Below, piece by piece: positions 43,953 through 52,326 of a stretch of 64,000 bases of DNA. Origin of the DNA: Hyphomicrobium sp. GTDB lineage: Bacteria; Pseudomonadota; Alphaproteobacteria; Rhizobiales; Hyphomicrobiaceae. The stretch lies in NCBI GenBank assembly GCA_017512425.1, contig JAFWGI010000015.1:434001-498000 (forward strand), read 5' to 3'. Each line of letters starts with the position of its first letter. Within the stretch, counting starts at the first letter, position 1. The notes under the pieces were generated by a model. That model saw only the letters and a list, made by a program, of their open reading frames with translations, did not search any database and had not been told where the DNA came from. The translations under genes and the position numbers were made by a program.

Positions 43953-44731
43953 GCGAATTCCATCGCGAGGCTAGAGTTTGAGTGGTCGCCCCAAAGTCGT
44001 GCGCCGCCTGTGATGCCCGCCGTCATCGGAAAGATGACGATGTCGCTTGGCAACGCGAATGTAATACGCCGGGCGTTACCGCCGCCAACGAGAATGCGAT
44101 CCGGCGTCGCGAGATTGCGGATAATTCCAAAAGTTTGCTCGACGCGGCGGTTCCATTCTTCCTCACCTTCGGCGATGAACGCCGCATGTCCGACGTATTC
44201 GTCGAAATTCTGCCCGTCGCAGCGACCGTTCTGGCCGAGCTCGAGTTGGACGAGAAAACGACCGTCCCGGAAGAGCGCGAAACCAAGTCCGGTGCCGAGT
44301 GTGAGCACGCATTCAAGGCCGGGGCCTCGAGCAACACCGAGGCCTTGAACGATAGCGTCATTCAAAACGCGCACGTCGCATCCGAATTTGGTTTGGAGCG
44401 TGCTGCGGAAGTCATGACCGTACCAGGCATTCGCCGCGAGGTTGGGCGCGGTCGTGACGACGCCATTCGCTACGACGCCCGGAAAGGCAACGGAGATTTT
44501 CTGATACGGTGGCAAGTCTTGCGCGATCCGGTCGATCTCGGCGACGACGGCATCCGGCGTCGCGTTTTGCGGCGTTGGATTGCGCACCCACGGCGCCAGC
44601 ATTTCGCCATCAGAATTGATCACAGAAGCCTTGATCAGTGTGCCGCCGATATCTATTGACAGAATGCGCAGTTGTGCGAGGCCGGCATGGTTGCGGTCCT
44701 GATTTTCTGGCGATTTGTTATCTGCAGGCAC
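43949..44731 (-). CDS. ROK family kinase, polyphosphate-glucokinase-like
   Basis: The 260-residue protein has the normal ROK order: ILSIDIGGTLIKASVI, ISVAFPGVVANG, LNDAIVQGLG, TLGTGLGFALF, QLELGQNG, ILVGGGNAR, AGITGGARLWG. The TLGTGLGFALF and LELG stretches resemble polyphosphate/ATP glucokinases. It should phosphorylate glucose to glucose-6-phosphate, which feeds trehalose synthesis. It starts at GTG, 6 bases after the otsA stop. It is a normal counterpart of the permuted ROK gene in the same operon. Confidence 0.85.
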   Translation of the reverse strand: MPADNKSPENQDRNHAGLAQLRILSIDIGGTLIKASVINSDGEMLAPWVRNPTPQNATPDAVVAEIDRIAQDLPPYQKISVAFPGVVANGVVTTAPNLAANAWYGHDFRSTLQTKFGCDVRVLNDAIVQGLGVARGPGLECVLTLGTGLGFALFRDGRFLVQLELGQNGRCDGQNFDEYVGHAAFIAEGEEEWNRRVEQTFGIIRNLATPDRILVGGGNARRITFALPSDIVIFPMTAGITGGARLWGDHSNSSLAMEFA

Positions 44732-44737
44732 GCGGGC

Positions 44738-46171
44738 TTAAGCTCCCTTTTCAATGCCGCTTTTCTGTTTGAACCAATCGGTCGATGTCACCGTCTGACC
44801 AAGCGGCTTGTCGTTGACGTCGAGGCGGTGGCGATGGGCGGCTGTCAGGTGCGTTAGAAAATTAGCGCTCCATTGAGCGCTGTTCTCCTTTGTAATCGTT
44901 TCCAACAATTTTCCATGGCGCTGCTTTCGCTCGGCGAGCGGCATCTCCAGTGCCACCTTGATTGCGTCCGCGGTCTCCGGAATATTATAGGGATTGACGA
45001 TGAGCGCGTCGCTCAACGATTCGGCAGCGCCGGCAAAGCGCGAGAGAACCAAGACGCCGGGATCGTCGGAGTTCTGCGAAGCAACGTATTCCTTAGCGAC
45101 CAGGTTCATGCCGTCGCGCAGCGGCGTTACAAGTGCGACCTTGGAGCCGCGATAAATCGAGAAAAGGTGTTCGCGGTCGAACGTCCTGTGCAGATATTGC
45201 ACCGGCGTCCAACTCAGATCGCTGTGCAGGCCATTGATGGAGCCTGCCAAGTTTTCAAGTTCGACGCGGATGTCGCAGTACGCTTCGAGGCTCTCGCGCG
45301 TCGGCGGCGCGATTTGCGCGAGGACCACTCGACCCTTGAATTCCGGATGGTCGTGCAGGAATTTCCCGTAAGCGCGGAATTTTTGCGGCAGACCCTTCGT
45401 ATAATCTAGACGGTCGACGCCGACGATCCGTGTTTCTATGGCACTTCTTTCGAGGTCGCTCGATACCGCGCTAAACGCAGCGAGGTCGATGCCGACCGGA
45501 AAGCTCGCGATGCGCACCGATTGCTTGCCGACACGAACGCTGCCATCACGCATGAGGTGTCCAAAGACAGACTGCAGAAAGAAATCAATCAAATTGCCGA
45601 CGTCGAGCTTCGTTTGTAGGCCGATCAGATCATAACATGCCAAGGCGTGCGCAAGTTCGACATGTTCTGGTATCGCGAGAAACGCCTGCGCCGGTGGCAC
45701 CGGGATGTGCAAGAAAAAGCCAATTGCGTTGCGCACGCCAAGATCGCGCAGGTCCTTCGCCAGCGTCAGGAAATGGTAGTCGTGTATCCAAATGACGTCA
45801 TCAGGCCGAAGCAGCGCCGCGATCGCTTCTGCAAAGCGACGATTGACTCGTTTGTAAGTGTCGAAATAACCAGCCTCGAACTGCGCAAGATCAAGCCGGT
45901 TGTGAAACACCGGCCATACTACTGAATTTGCATAGCCAAGATAAAACTGATCATGCTCTTCTTGCGTGAGTGTCGCCTTAACGGTTTTCGAACGGCCACA
46001 TGATGTCTCGCCGTAGCCGGTATCCGTCGTGTGAGAAATGGCGCCGCCCCAACCGAACCACACGACTTGTTGATCCGGAATCATATCCGCAATCGCGACG
46101 GCGACGCCACCAGCTTGACGAGCCGACGAAAGATCGGTCACGCGATTGGAGACGACGATGACTCGCGGCAT
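44738..46171 (-). CDS. otsA: Trehalose-6-phosphate synthase
   Basis: The 477-residue GT20 enzyme begins [20 protein letters not shown], with [83 protein letters not shown] and [12 protein letters not shown]. It joins UDP-glucose and glucose-6-phosphate to trehalose-6-phosphate. The ATG at 46171 has AAGG upstream. It is the second gene of the operon, 62 bases after the GH15 gene. Confidence 0.96.
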   Translation of the reverse strand: MPRVIVVSNRVTDLSSARQAGGVAVAIADMIPDQQVVWFGWGGAISHTTDTGYGETSCGRSKTVKATLTQEEHDQFYLGYANSVVWPVFHNRLDLAQFEAGYFDTYKRVNRRFAEAIAALLRPDDVIWIHDYHFLTLAKDLRDLGVRNAIGFFLHIPVPPAQAFLAIPEHVELAHALACYDLIGLQTKLDVGNLIDFFLQSVFGHLMRDGSVRVGKQSVRIASFPVGIDLAAFSAVSSDLERSAIETRIVGVDRLDYTKGLPQKFRAYGKFLHDHPEFKGRVVLAQIAPPTRESLEAYCDIRVELENLAGSINGLHSDLSWTPVQYLHRTFDREHLFSIYRGSKVALVTPLRDGMNLVAKEYVASQNSDDPGVLVLSRFAGAAESLSDALIVNPYNIPETADAIKVALEMPLAERKQRHGKLLETITKENSAQWSANFLTHLTAAHRHRLDVNDKPLGQTVTSTDWFKQKSGIEKGA

Positions 46172-46233
46172 GGGCAAACCTTCTGTGAACTGGGCGTAGA
46201 GTGAAACGCTCCAGCATCGGTAAGGTTGCCCGC

Positions 46234-48006
46234 CTATTCGTCCCAACCCTGTTCCCACGTCCGTGAGAGCGAAATGCCGCTGTTGATGATGCCAGCCATC
46301 GAGTAGGTCTGTGGATGATTGCCCCAGAGCTGGCCGGTCTCTGGGTTAATATCCTCAGATAGCATTCCAAACGCATTGCGTTTCTGCAGCAGGTCTATGA
46401 ACAGTTCGCGCGCCTCGTCTTTTCGATTGATTGATTTTAGGGCATCGATGTACCAAAATTGGCAGACGAGAAATGCGGTCTCCGGCAAGCCGAAGTCATC
46501 GGCTGCCGTGTAACGCATAATGAAGCCATGCCGTGCGAGGTCGCGGCCTATTGCGCGGCACGTGGCGACAAAGCGCTCGTCGGATGCGGGCAGCAAGCCG
46601 AGTTCGGGCAGCAATAGAACGCTGGCGTCAAGCTCGCTTCCCTCCAGCGCGCCGGCGATCGCATTCAATTTGGGATTCCACGCGTCGTCTAGAATTTTGG
46701 CGCGCATTTTATCCGCGCATGTGTGCCAGTAGGCGGCGCGCTCCGCCAGTTTCAGCCGCCGGGCAATACGTGCTAAGCGATCGCAAGCGACCCAGCACAT
46801 CGTTGCGGAATAGGTATGAATGTGCGTTCGGCCGCGATATTCCCACAGACCTGCATCAGGTTCGAGAAACAGCGCGACGGCCTGATGTCCAAATCGTTCG
46901 AGGCTGTGAAACAGCGCAGCGTCGCCCATGCGCGGTAGCCGCTCGTCGATGAACATGTGCGAGACGCCGAGGACGATGCTGCCGTAAGAATCGTGCTGCG
47001 TCTGCTCGGCAGCCTGGTTGCCGACGCGCACCGGACCCATGCCGTGGTATCCAGCGAGTGTGTCGACTGTCCGCTCCGCGAGGGACGCGTTGTGGACGAT
47101 GCCGTAAACCGGCTTCAAAGGTCCGGTGGCGTCGATCGCAATCGACGTGATGTAGTTGACGTAAGACTCCATCGTGTGTGTTGCGCCCAGGCGATTGAGC
47201 GCTTTGATGACGAAGTATGCGTCGCGCAGCCAGCAATAGCGGTAATCCCAGTTGCGGCCGCTATTCGGCGATTCCGGTAGAGACGTTGTCGGCGCAGCAA
47301 TGATCGCTCCGGTTTCTTCAAACGAGCAGAGCTTCAACGTGATTGCGGCGCGGATGATCTCCGATTGCCATTCGAACGGAATGCCGAGGCCGCGCACCCA
47401 CGATTGCCAGTGGTCCTTTGTTAAATTGAGAAACTTCAGGCCGACTGTATCGACGGCGGCGTCCAACGGTTCGTCAGGGCCAAACATCAACGTAATCGGT
47501 TGCGTCAAAGCAAACGGCGCTTCTTCGACGATGTACGATAGTGGCGCGTCGGTCGTCAGGCGCAGATCGTCGGTTCCGCCGGTAAACGTGACGTGGTTCG
47601 AGCCGGTCGCGCGCCGTTTCGCAGTGATACCGTAGTTGAAAGTCGGACGGACGCGCAACGTGACTTGAGGAATGCCAGCAACCGGCTCGATCCGCCGCCA
47701 GATTTGCGGAGGGTGAAAGAGCCGCTCGTATTGCGAGAACCGCGGCGCGAAATCGGTAATGCGGATCGCATTCCCGGCATCGTCGCTCATTTCGGTTTGC
47801 AGTATTGCGGTGTTCCGCAGATAGCGCGACGTCGTGCTACGACGGCCGCTCATGCGCACGTCGCAAAAACCTTTCTCGTCGTTTCCGCTCAGCAGGCGGG
47901 AAAAAACCGGATCGGCGTCGAGCTGAGGAAAGCACCACCATACAATCGAGGCGTGGCTATCGATAAGCGCTGATATCCTTCCGTTTCCGATCGGCGCGAA
48001 TTCCAT
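46234..48006 (-). CDS. Glycoside hydrolase family 15 protein (glucoamylase/trehalase-like)
   Basis: The 590-residue protein has the GH15 (alpha/alpha)6 barrel signatures NWDYRYCWLRDAYF, GLWEYRGRTHIHTYSATMCW (putative acid Glu) and LLSEDINPETGQLWGNHPQ (putative base Glu). Bacterial GH15 proteins act as glucoamylases or as trehalases; the operon with otsA, otsB and two ROK kinases favours trehalose or an alpha-glucan as the substrate. No signal peptide, so it is cytoplasmic. A sigma-EcfG-like promoter lies about 90 bases upstream. Confidence 0.88.
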   Translation of the reverse strand: MEFAPIGNGRISALIDSHASIVWWCFPQLDADPVFSRLLSGNDEKGFCDVRMSGRRSTTSRYLRNTAILQTEMSDDAGNAIRITDFAPRFSQYERLFHPPQIWRRIEPVAGIPQVTLRVRPTFNYGITAKRRATGSNHVTFTGGTDDLRLTTDAPLSYIVEEAPFALTQPITLMFGPDEPLDAAVDTVGLKFLNLTKDHWQSWVRGLGIPFEWQSEIIRAAITLKLCSFEETGAIIAAPTTSLPESPNSGRNWDYRYCWLRDAYFVIKALNRLGATHTMESYVNYITSIAIDATGPLKPVYGIVHNASLAERTVDTLAGYHGMGPVRVGNQAAEQTQHDSYGSIVLGVSHMFIDERLPRMGDAALFHSLERFGHQAVALFLEPDAGLWEYRGRTHIHTYSATMCWVACDRLARIARRLKLAERAAYWHTCADKMRAKILDDAWNPKLNAIAGALEGSELDASVLLLPELGLLPASDERFVATCRAIGRDLARHGFIMRYTAADDFGLPETAFLVCQFWYIDALKSINRKDEARELFIDLLQKRNAFGMLSEDINPETGQLWGNHPQTYSMAGIINSGISLSRTWEQGWDE

Positions 48007-48102
48007 CGATTGTCCCCTGTCACGTCATGCGGCATGCAGACGCCTCGGCTGAACGGCACGCACGTTTCCGCGCGTCAGCCAAGGACGTCATTCCCGTAGT
48101 TC

Positions 48103-48127
48103 AACCCCAGACATGGCTGGACGTTCC
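48103..48127 (-). promoter_or_regulatory. Sigma-EcfG-like promoter of the trehalose operon
   Basis: On the minus strand GGAAC (48127-48123) is followed after 17 bases by GTT (48105-48103), close to the GGAAC-N16-17-CGTT general stress consensus. It lies in the 130-base gap after the LIG gene and before GH15. Trehalose synthesis is a classic target of this stress regulon in rhizobia. Confidence 0.5.
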
Positions 48128-48136
48128 CCTATCGCG

Positions 48137-49126
48137 TTAACGCATTCTCTGCGTCGTACCGGGATGCGTGACGTTTTTAGCGCTCTTGTCGTCCCGGAGC
48201 GCTTTGAATGCCGCATGCCGTAAAATGCCATCTCTCGTCCATGACCGGTATTCGATTTGCGCGACAAGGCGCGGCCTTACCCACACGACATCCTTCGCCT
48301 GCTGTGCGTCGAGCGGCGATGCCAGTGGGGACTTATCTGTGCGCAATCTCTGAAAGGTCTGCCACAGCGCGCTGGCCGTCTTGCGGTCAAATCCGGTTCC
48401 AACGCGGCCCGCATAAACGAGCTGCTTGTCGTCGTAGTAGCCGAGCACCAGCGCGCCGATGGCGTTCTTGACCGGTTTCGAGTCCAGGTAGCCGATGACG
48501 ACGAATTCATCAGTCGCTATGCATTTTGATTTTAGCCAAATCGTTCCTCGGCCGGAGAGATAAGGCTTGTCGAGGCGCTTCGAGATGATGCCTTCAAGCC
48601 CGAGCTTGCAGGCTTCAGTAAGCATCTTATCACCGTGACCAAGAACGTGGTCGCTATACCGCAGACCGCCGAGTTTCTTATGCCGCGCGAGAACGCGCTT
48701 CAGCGCGGCTTTGCGTTCCGCGAGCGGCATTTGTCGTAGGTCTAATCCGTCGTGAAACAGAAGATCGAAAGCGATAAATAACATGCGCTCAGATTGGCCG
48801 GCTTTCAAATCGGCAACGAGGTCGGCAAAGCTTGACGCGCCGTGCTCGTTTTCGACGACGACTTCACCATCTAGAATCGCAGAAGCAACTTTGATGTTGC
48901 CGATCCGCTTCGCCAAGGCGCCGAACTTGCCGGTCCAGTCAAGCCCGCTACGCGTCAGCAATCGAACATCGCCGGCTTCGATACGTGCTTGCAGGCGATA
49001 GCCATCATACTTGATTTCGTGCACCCATTCGGAGCCCATTGGCGGTTCTGTTGCGAGCGTTGCCAAGCACGGCGCAATAAACGGGGGCATGGCAATTTGC
49101 GGCGGTGAACGCTTGCGCGCTGTCAT
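48137..49126 (-). CDS. ATP-dependent DNA ligase, LigD ligase domain as a separate gene
   Basis: The 329-residue ligase has the nucleotidyl-transfer motif HEIKYDGYRLQ with catalytic Lys39, ASAILDGEVVV, FIAFDLLFHDGLDLR, EGIISKRLDKPY, WLKSKC and an OB domain (LVLGYYDDKQLVYAGRVGTG, VWVRPRLVAQIEYRSWT). It corresponds to the LIG module of LigD alone. Its start overlaps the stop of the PE-POL gene by four bases, so the modules are co-translated. It seals breaks in nonhomologous end joining. Confidence 0.93.
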   Translation of the reverse strand: MTARKRSPPQIAMPPFIAPCLATLATEPPMGSEWVHEIKYDGYRLQARIEAGDVRLLTRSGLDWTGKFGALAKRIGNIKVASAILDGEVVVENEHGASSFADLVADLKAGQSERMLFIAFDLLFHDGLDLRQMPLAERKAALKRVLARHKKLGGLRYSDHVLGHGDKMLTEACKLGLEGIISKRLDKPYLSGRGTIWLKSKCIATDEFVVIGYLDSKPVKNAIGALVLGYYDDKQLVYAGRVGTGFDRKTASALWQTFQRLRTDKSPLASPLDAQQAKDVVWVRPRLVAQIEYRSWTRDGILRHAAFKALRDDKSAKNVTHPGTTQRMR

Positions 49127-50760
49127 CGGTGATTGCCAATCAGCTTTTTGATTGCATCCCGAAGCGGGCGTGCCGACGTTGCGTAGTCCTTCCAGGCGGT
49201 TGATTTTGCCATCAGCTTAGCTGCCGTGTGAATCGTAAAGCGTTGCGGATCGAGGTCGCTGCGCATCTGTGCCCACGTCAACGGCATGGAAACAGGCGCG
49301 CCGGGCCGGGCGCGGGGCGACAACGGAGCGACTGCCGTCGCGATCCGGTCATTGCGCAAGTAGTCGATAAAAATCCGGCCCTTGCGGAGCGATTTCGTCA
49401 TTTTAATCAGATAGCGGTCGGGATGGTCGGTCGCCATTTGCGCACTCAAAGCCTGCGCAAAAATTTTCGCTTCGTCCCATCCGAGCGTGTCTCGTGCATC
49501 TTGCTTGAGCGGCGTGACAACATGCAGCCCCTTGCCGCCGGTCGTTTTACAGAACGCGATCAGACCGACGGCTTCTAGCCGCTCCCGGATTTCCTTCGCG
49601 GCGTCGATAACAGCGCTGAACGGCACGTCTGGCGCGGGGTCCAAATCAAAAATCAAACGGCCAGGAGCGGCCGGCGCGTATGGCGCGCAATTCCAGGGAT
49701 GGAACTCCAGAGCGGCGATCTGGCCCATTGCGACCAAGGCTTCGACACTGTCGATCTGCAGGTATGGCTCATGGTGGCCACGCACCTTCACTGTGTCGAT
49801 CAAGTCCGACGCGCCTTTCATCGCATGACGTTGAAAGAAAACCTGACCATCAATGCCGTCCGGCGCGCGTAGCAGAGAGCACGGACGCCCGCGGATATGC
49901 TCGATCAGCCAAGGTCCGACAGTTGCCAAGTATTCGGCAAGATCGCGCTTCGTAACCGCATCGTCAGATGACGCCGGCCACAGGATTTTATCCGGATGCG
50001 ATATCTTGATTCCAAGAACCGCGCCGTCGTGTGCGGTAACGGCTTTTATGTGTGGCGCGGCGCGTGAGCGGCTTCCGAGCTTTGCCTTCGGCTCTGTCGG
50101 CGGCTTCGCGATCCATACGTCGTCCGCCTTTGCGGGTTTGCGCCGCACGCGCATAAAGGGCGACGGGCCCGCGCCCTTGCCATTCGCGATTTGCGTCATC
50201 GTCCGGCCCGAGGCAACAGAGCGATCCTTATTCAATATCTGTTCGTTACTGCCAGCCCTTGCCCACTGATCTTTGTGTTTGATGAGCAGCCAGTTGGTCC
50301 GCTTGCCACCCGTGCGATCGTGCTTCATGCGAACAAGCACGAAGCTGCCTTTCAATTTGTCGCCGGCAATATTGAATTTCAGCTCGCCGTTGCGCAAAGC
50401 GGCCGCCGGCTTTTCGTCTCCGAGCGGCGACCAGAATCCACGGTCCCACAACATGACCGTTCCGCCGCCGTATTCACCCTTCGGGATCGTGCCTTCGAAA
50501 TCGCCGTATGCAAGCGGATGATCTTCAACTTCAACGGCGAGACGCTTTTCGGCGGGGTCGAGCGAGGGGCCGCGCGTAACGGCCCATGACTTGAAAACGC
50601 CGTCGAGTTCCAGTCGCAAATCATAGTGGAGGCGCGTGGCATCGTGTTTTTGAATGACGAAGCGCGGATAGTCCGCACGCCGGATTGTGGCGTCGCCGCG
50701 CGGCTCGGCGGTTTTTTTGAAGTCGCGTTTGGCGTGGTAGTCGTTGAGCGCCTTCGCCAT
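49123..50760 (-). CDS. ligD: LigD phosphoesterase-polymerase protein (PE-POL)
   Basis: The 545-residue protein has an N-terminal PE (3'-phosphoesterase) domain (FVIQKHDATRLHYDLRLELD, then AVEVEDHPLAYGDFEGTIPKG and GEYGGGTVMLWDRG) and a POL (primase-polymerase) domain from about residue 245 (ISHPDKILWP, LIFDLDPAPDVPF, TTGGKGLHVVTPL, DYLRNDRIATAVAPLSPR). The LIG module is not fused but encoded by the next gene. The product processes and fills broken DNA ends for NHEJ. Ku lies 61 bases upstream on the same strand. Confidence 0.93.
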   Translation of the reverse strand: MAKALNDYHAKRDFKKTAEPRGDATIRRADYPRFVIQKHDATRLHYDLRLELDGVFKSWAVTRGPSLDPAEKRLAVEVEDHPLAYGDFEGTIPKGEYGGGTVMLWDRGFWSPLGDEKPAAALRNGELKFNIAGDKLKGSFVLVRMKHDRTGGKRTNWLLIKHKDQWARAGSNEQILNKDRSVASGRTMTQIANGKGAGPSPFMRVRRKPAKADDVWIAKPPTEPKAKLGSRSRAAPHIKAVTAHDGAVLGIKISHPDKILWPASSDDAVTKRDLAEYLATVGPWLIEHIRGRPCSLLRAPDGIDGQVFFQRHAMKGASDLIDTVKVRGHHEPYLQIDSVEALVAMGQIAALEFHPWNCAPYAPAAPGRLIFDLDPAPDVPFSAVIDAAKEIRERLEAVGLIAFCKTTGGKGLHVVTPLKQDARDTLGWDEAKIFAQALSAQMATDHPDRYLIKMTKSLRKGRIFIDYLRNDRIATAVAPLSPRARPGAPVSMPLTWAQMRSDLDPQRFTIHTAAKLMAKSTAWKDYATSARPLRDAIKKLIGNHR

Positions 50761-50821
50761 ACAGACTATTGCGTCCTCGTCAGTCCGTGTCGGTGAGCAG
50801 CATCAGGTTAGCCGTCTGCAC

Positions 50822-51661
50822 CTACGCACGCTTTTTAGATTTCGGAGATTTCGGTTTGGCTGCCGCGGGCTTGCCTGACTGTCCAACGCTCTTCTTGAGC
50901 GCTTCCATAAGATCGACGACGTTGGCGCCCTTCGGCCGGGCCTCCTCGGACGGCGCAATGATTTTGCGGCCCTTGAGCTTCGCCTGCACAAGCTCGTGCA
51001 ACGCCGTCTGATAATGGTCCTCGAATTTTTCCGGCGCGAACTTGCTGGATTTTTTGGTGATCAACTGAACCGCGAGATCGACCATTTCCTTGTCGGGTTT
51101 GGCGTTTGGAACTTCGTCGAAAAAATCTGCCGGATCGCGAAGTTCATCCGCGTAGCGTAGCATTTCCATGACCAGACCGTCGTTCATGGCTGCGATGGCG
51201 ACGAGCCATTCGCGGCCGCCGATCGTGACCTGGGCCAACCCGACCTTGTTCGTTTTGCGAAGCGCTTCGCGAATGACGACATAGCCTTCACCCGCGAGCT
51301 TGTCGGCCGGCGCGATAAAGTATGGGCGCTCGAAATAGCGATAGTCGATGTCGGACGTGTCGACGAACTGTACGAGGTCGATCGTCTTTTTGCTTTCGAG
51401 TTTCAGCGCGTCGATTTCCTCGGGGTCGAGCGTCACATAGGTATCGGTGTCGACCTCATACCCTTTGACGATGTCAGCGGTATCGATTTTGCCGATGCCT
51501 TGGACGATCTTCTCGTAGTTCACGCGCCGTCCCGACGGCTTGTGAATCTGTCGGAACGAGATTTCGGATTTGCTTTCGACCGCGTTGTAAATTTCGACGC
51601 CGATCGAAACGAGGCTAAGACGCAAATAGCCTTTCCAGTAGGCACGGGCTTTTTTCGGCAT
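50822..51661 (-). CDS. ku: Ku homodimer protein of bacterial NHEJ
   Basis: The 279-residue protein has the bacterial Ku sequence: AYWKGYLRLSLVSIGVEIYN, SFRQIHKPSGRRVNYEKIVQ, IVKGYEVDTDTYVTLDPEEI, YRYFERPYFIAP and a lysine-rich tail (AAAKPKSPKSKKRA) that binds LigD or DNA. Ku encircles DNA ends and recruits LigD. AAGG precedes the ATG; the frame is open 7 codons further. It leads a Ku-LigD-ligase operon. Confidence 0.96.
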   Translation of the reverse strand: MPKKARAYWKGYLRLSLVSIGVEIYNAVESKSEISFRQIHKPSGRRVNYEKIVQGIGKIDTADIVKGYEVDTDTYVTLDPEEIDALKLESKKTIDLVQFVDTSDIDYRYFERPYFIAPADKLAGEGYVVIREALRKTNKVGLAQVTIGGREWLVAIAAMNDGLVMEMLRYADELRDPADFFDEVPNAKPDKEMVDLAVQLITKKSSKFAPEKFEDHYQTALHELVQAKLKGRKIIAPSEEARPKGANVVDLMEALKKSVGQSGKPAAAKPKSPKSKKRA

Positions 51662-51806
51662 GACGCAACACCTTGGGGACACGAGACGGGCGAGCTACAA
51701 TATACACCGCGCAACGCGTTCGCGGCAGATTTAGTTGCGCCTTCTGGCGTGCCCGACGGCGTTAAGCATCGGCAATCGAAGAATAAATGAGGAACGCCTA
51801 CGGGTT

Positions 51807-51832
51807 CTCGGAACCTTTGCTCGGAACCTTTG
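51807..51832. repeat. 13-base tandem repeat containing GGAAC
   Basis: CTCGGAACCTTTG occurs twice head to tail (51807-51819 and 51820-51832), so the stress-promoter element GGAAC is doubled. Confidence 0.85.
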
Positions 51833-51848
51833 GCCGAGATCATCCGTT
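51823..51848 (+). promoter_or_regulatory. Orphan sigma-EcfG-like promoter
   Basis: GGAAC (51823-51827), 17 bases and CGTT (51845-51848) match the general stress consensus well. No clear gene follows on the plus strand for 480 bases until the lactate permease. It could drive that gene with a long leader, a missed small protein or an RNA. Confidence 0.45.
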
Positions 51849-52235
51849 GTCTATCACGGCCATTGTCGAAGCTTTGGCGTCGATGAGTTCAAGTCATCGA
51901 GTTCAGTGATGGTGATGTGATGCATCCGGCTCTCGCAATGTGGATTTGGTGCGGTTCCGTGTCGAAGCCTGACGGTCGCGCGAAAGCTAGTGCAAGACTG
52001 CCTACTCCCGACAACGTTCTTGCGCTACCCCGCGCCGTCGAAGACAAGCCACTGCCTGTTCCGATGCTGTTGCGGCTCGATCATATGCGGTCGCCGTCGC
52101 GCAGCGGACTGCAGCTCGCGCGCTTTCACTCCGAGCGTTATCGCAAATTTTGACGCGCAGTTTTGGTGGGCCGGCGAGCGAAGGGCGAATAGCCTCGCAC
52201 CGCGCTACGAATAGTCGTGTCCGTCAAGTTCCATT

Positions 52236-52262
52236 TTGACCAGTGAACTGAGATCGTATAGC
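52236..52262 (+). promoter_or_regulatory. Possible housekeeping promoter before the lactate permease
   Basis: TTGACC (52236-52241) and TATAGC (52257-52262) are separated by 15 bases, about 65 bases before the permease ATG. The spacing is shorter than ideal, so this is weak. Confidence 0.3.
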
Positions 52263-52326
52263 GTCGCGTAGAACTTTAGAATAACGCGGCGCAGCCGAAC
52301 GTCGCGGGGAATGGGGGACGCCTCGC

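Larger units (their letters stand above)
51662..52326. other. Gap of 660 bases with an unclaimed stress promoter
   Basis: Between Ku and the lactate permease I see no convincing gene. It holds a 13-base tandem repeat and a sigma-EcfG-like promoter on the plus strand. The best frame after that promoter is 51920-52153 (77 codons, starting MHPALAMWIW and ending HSERYRKF), but it lacks a ribosome-binding site and a known family. The Ku promoter should be in 51670-51740, where TATATT-type DNA occurs. Confidence 0.5.
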
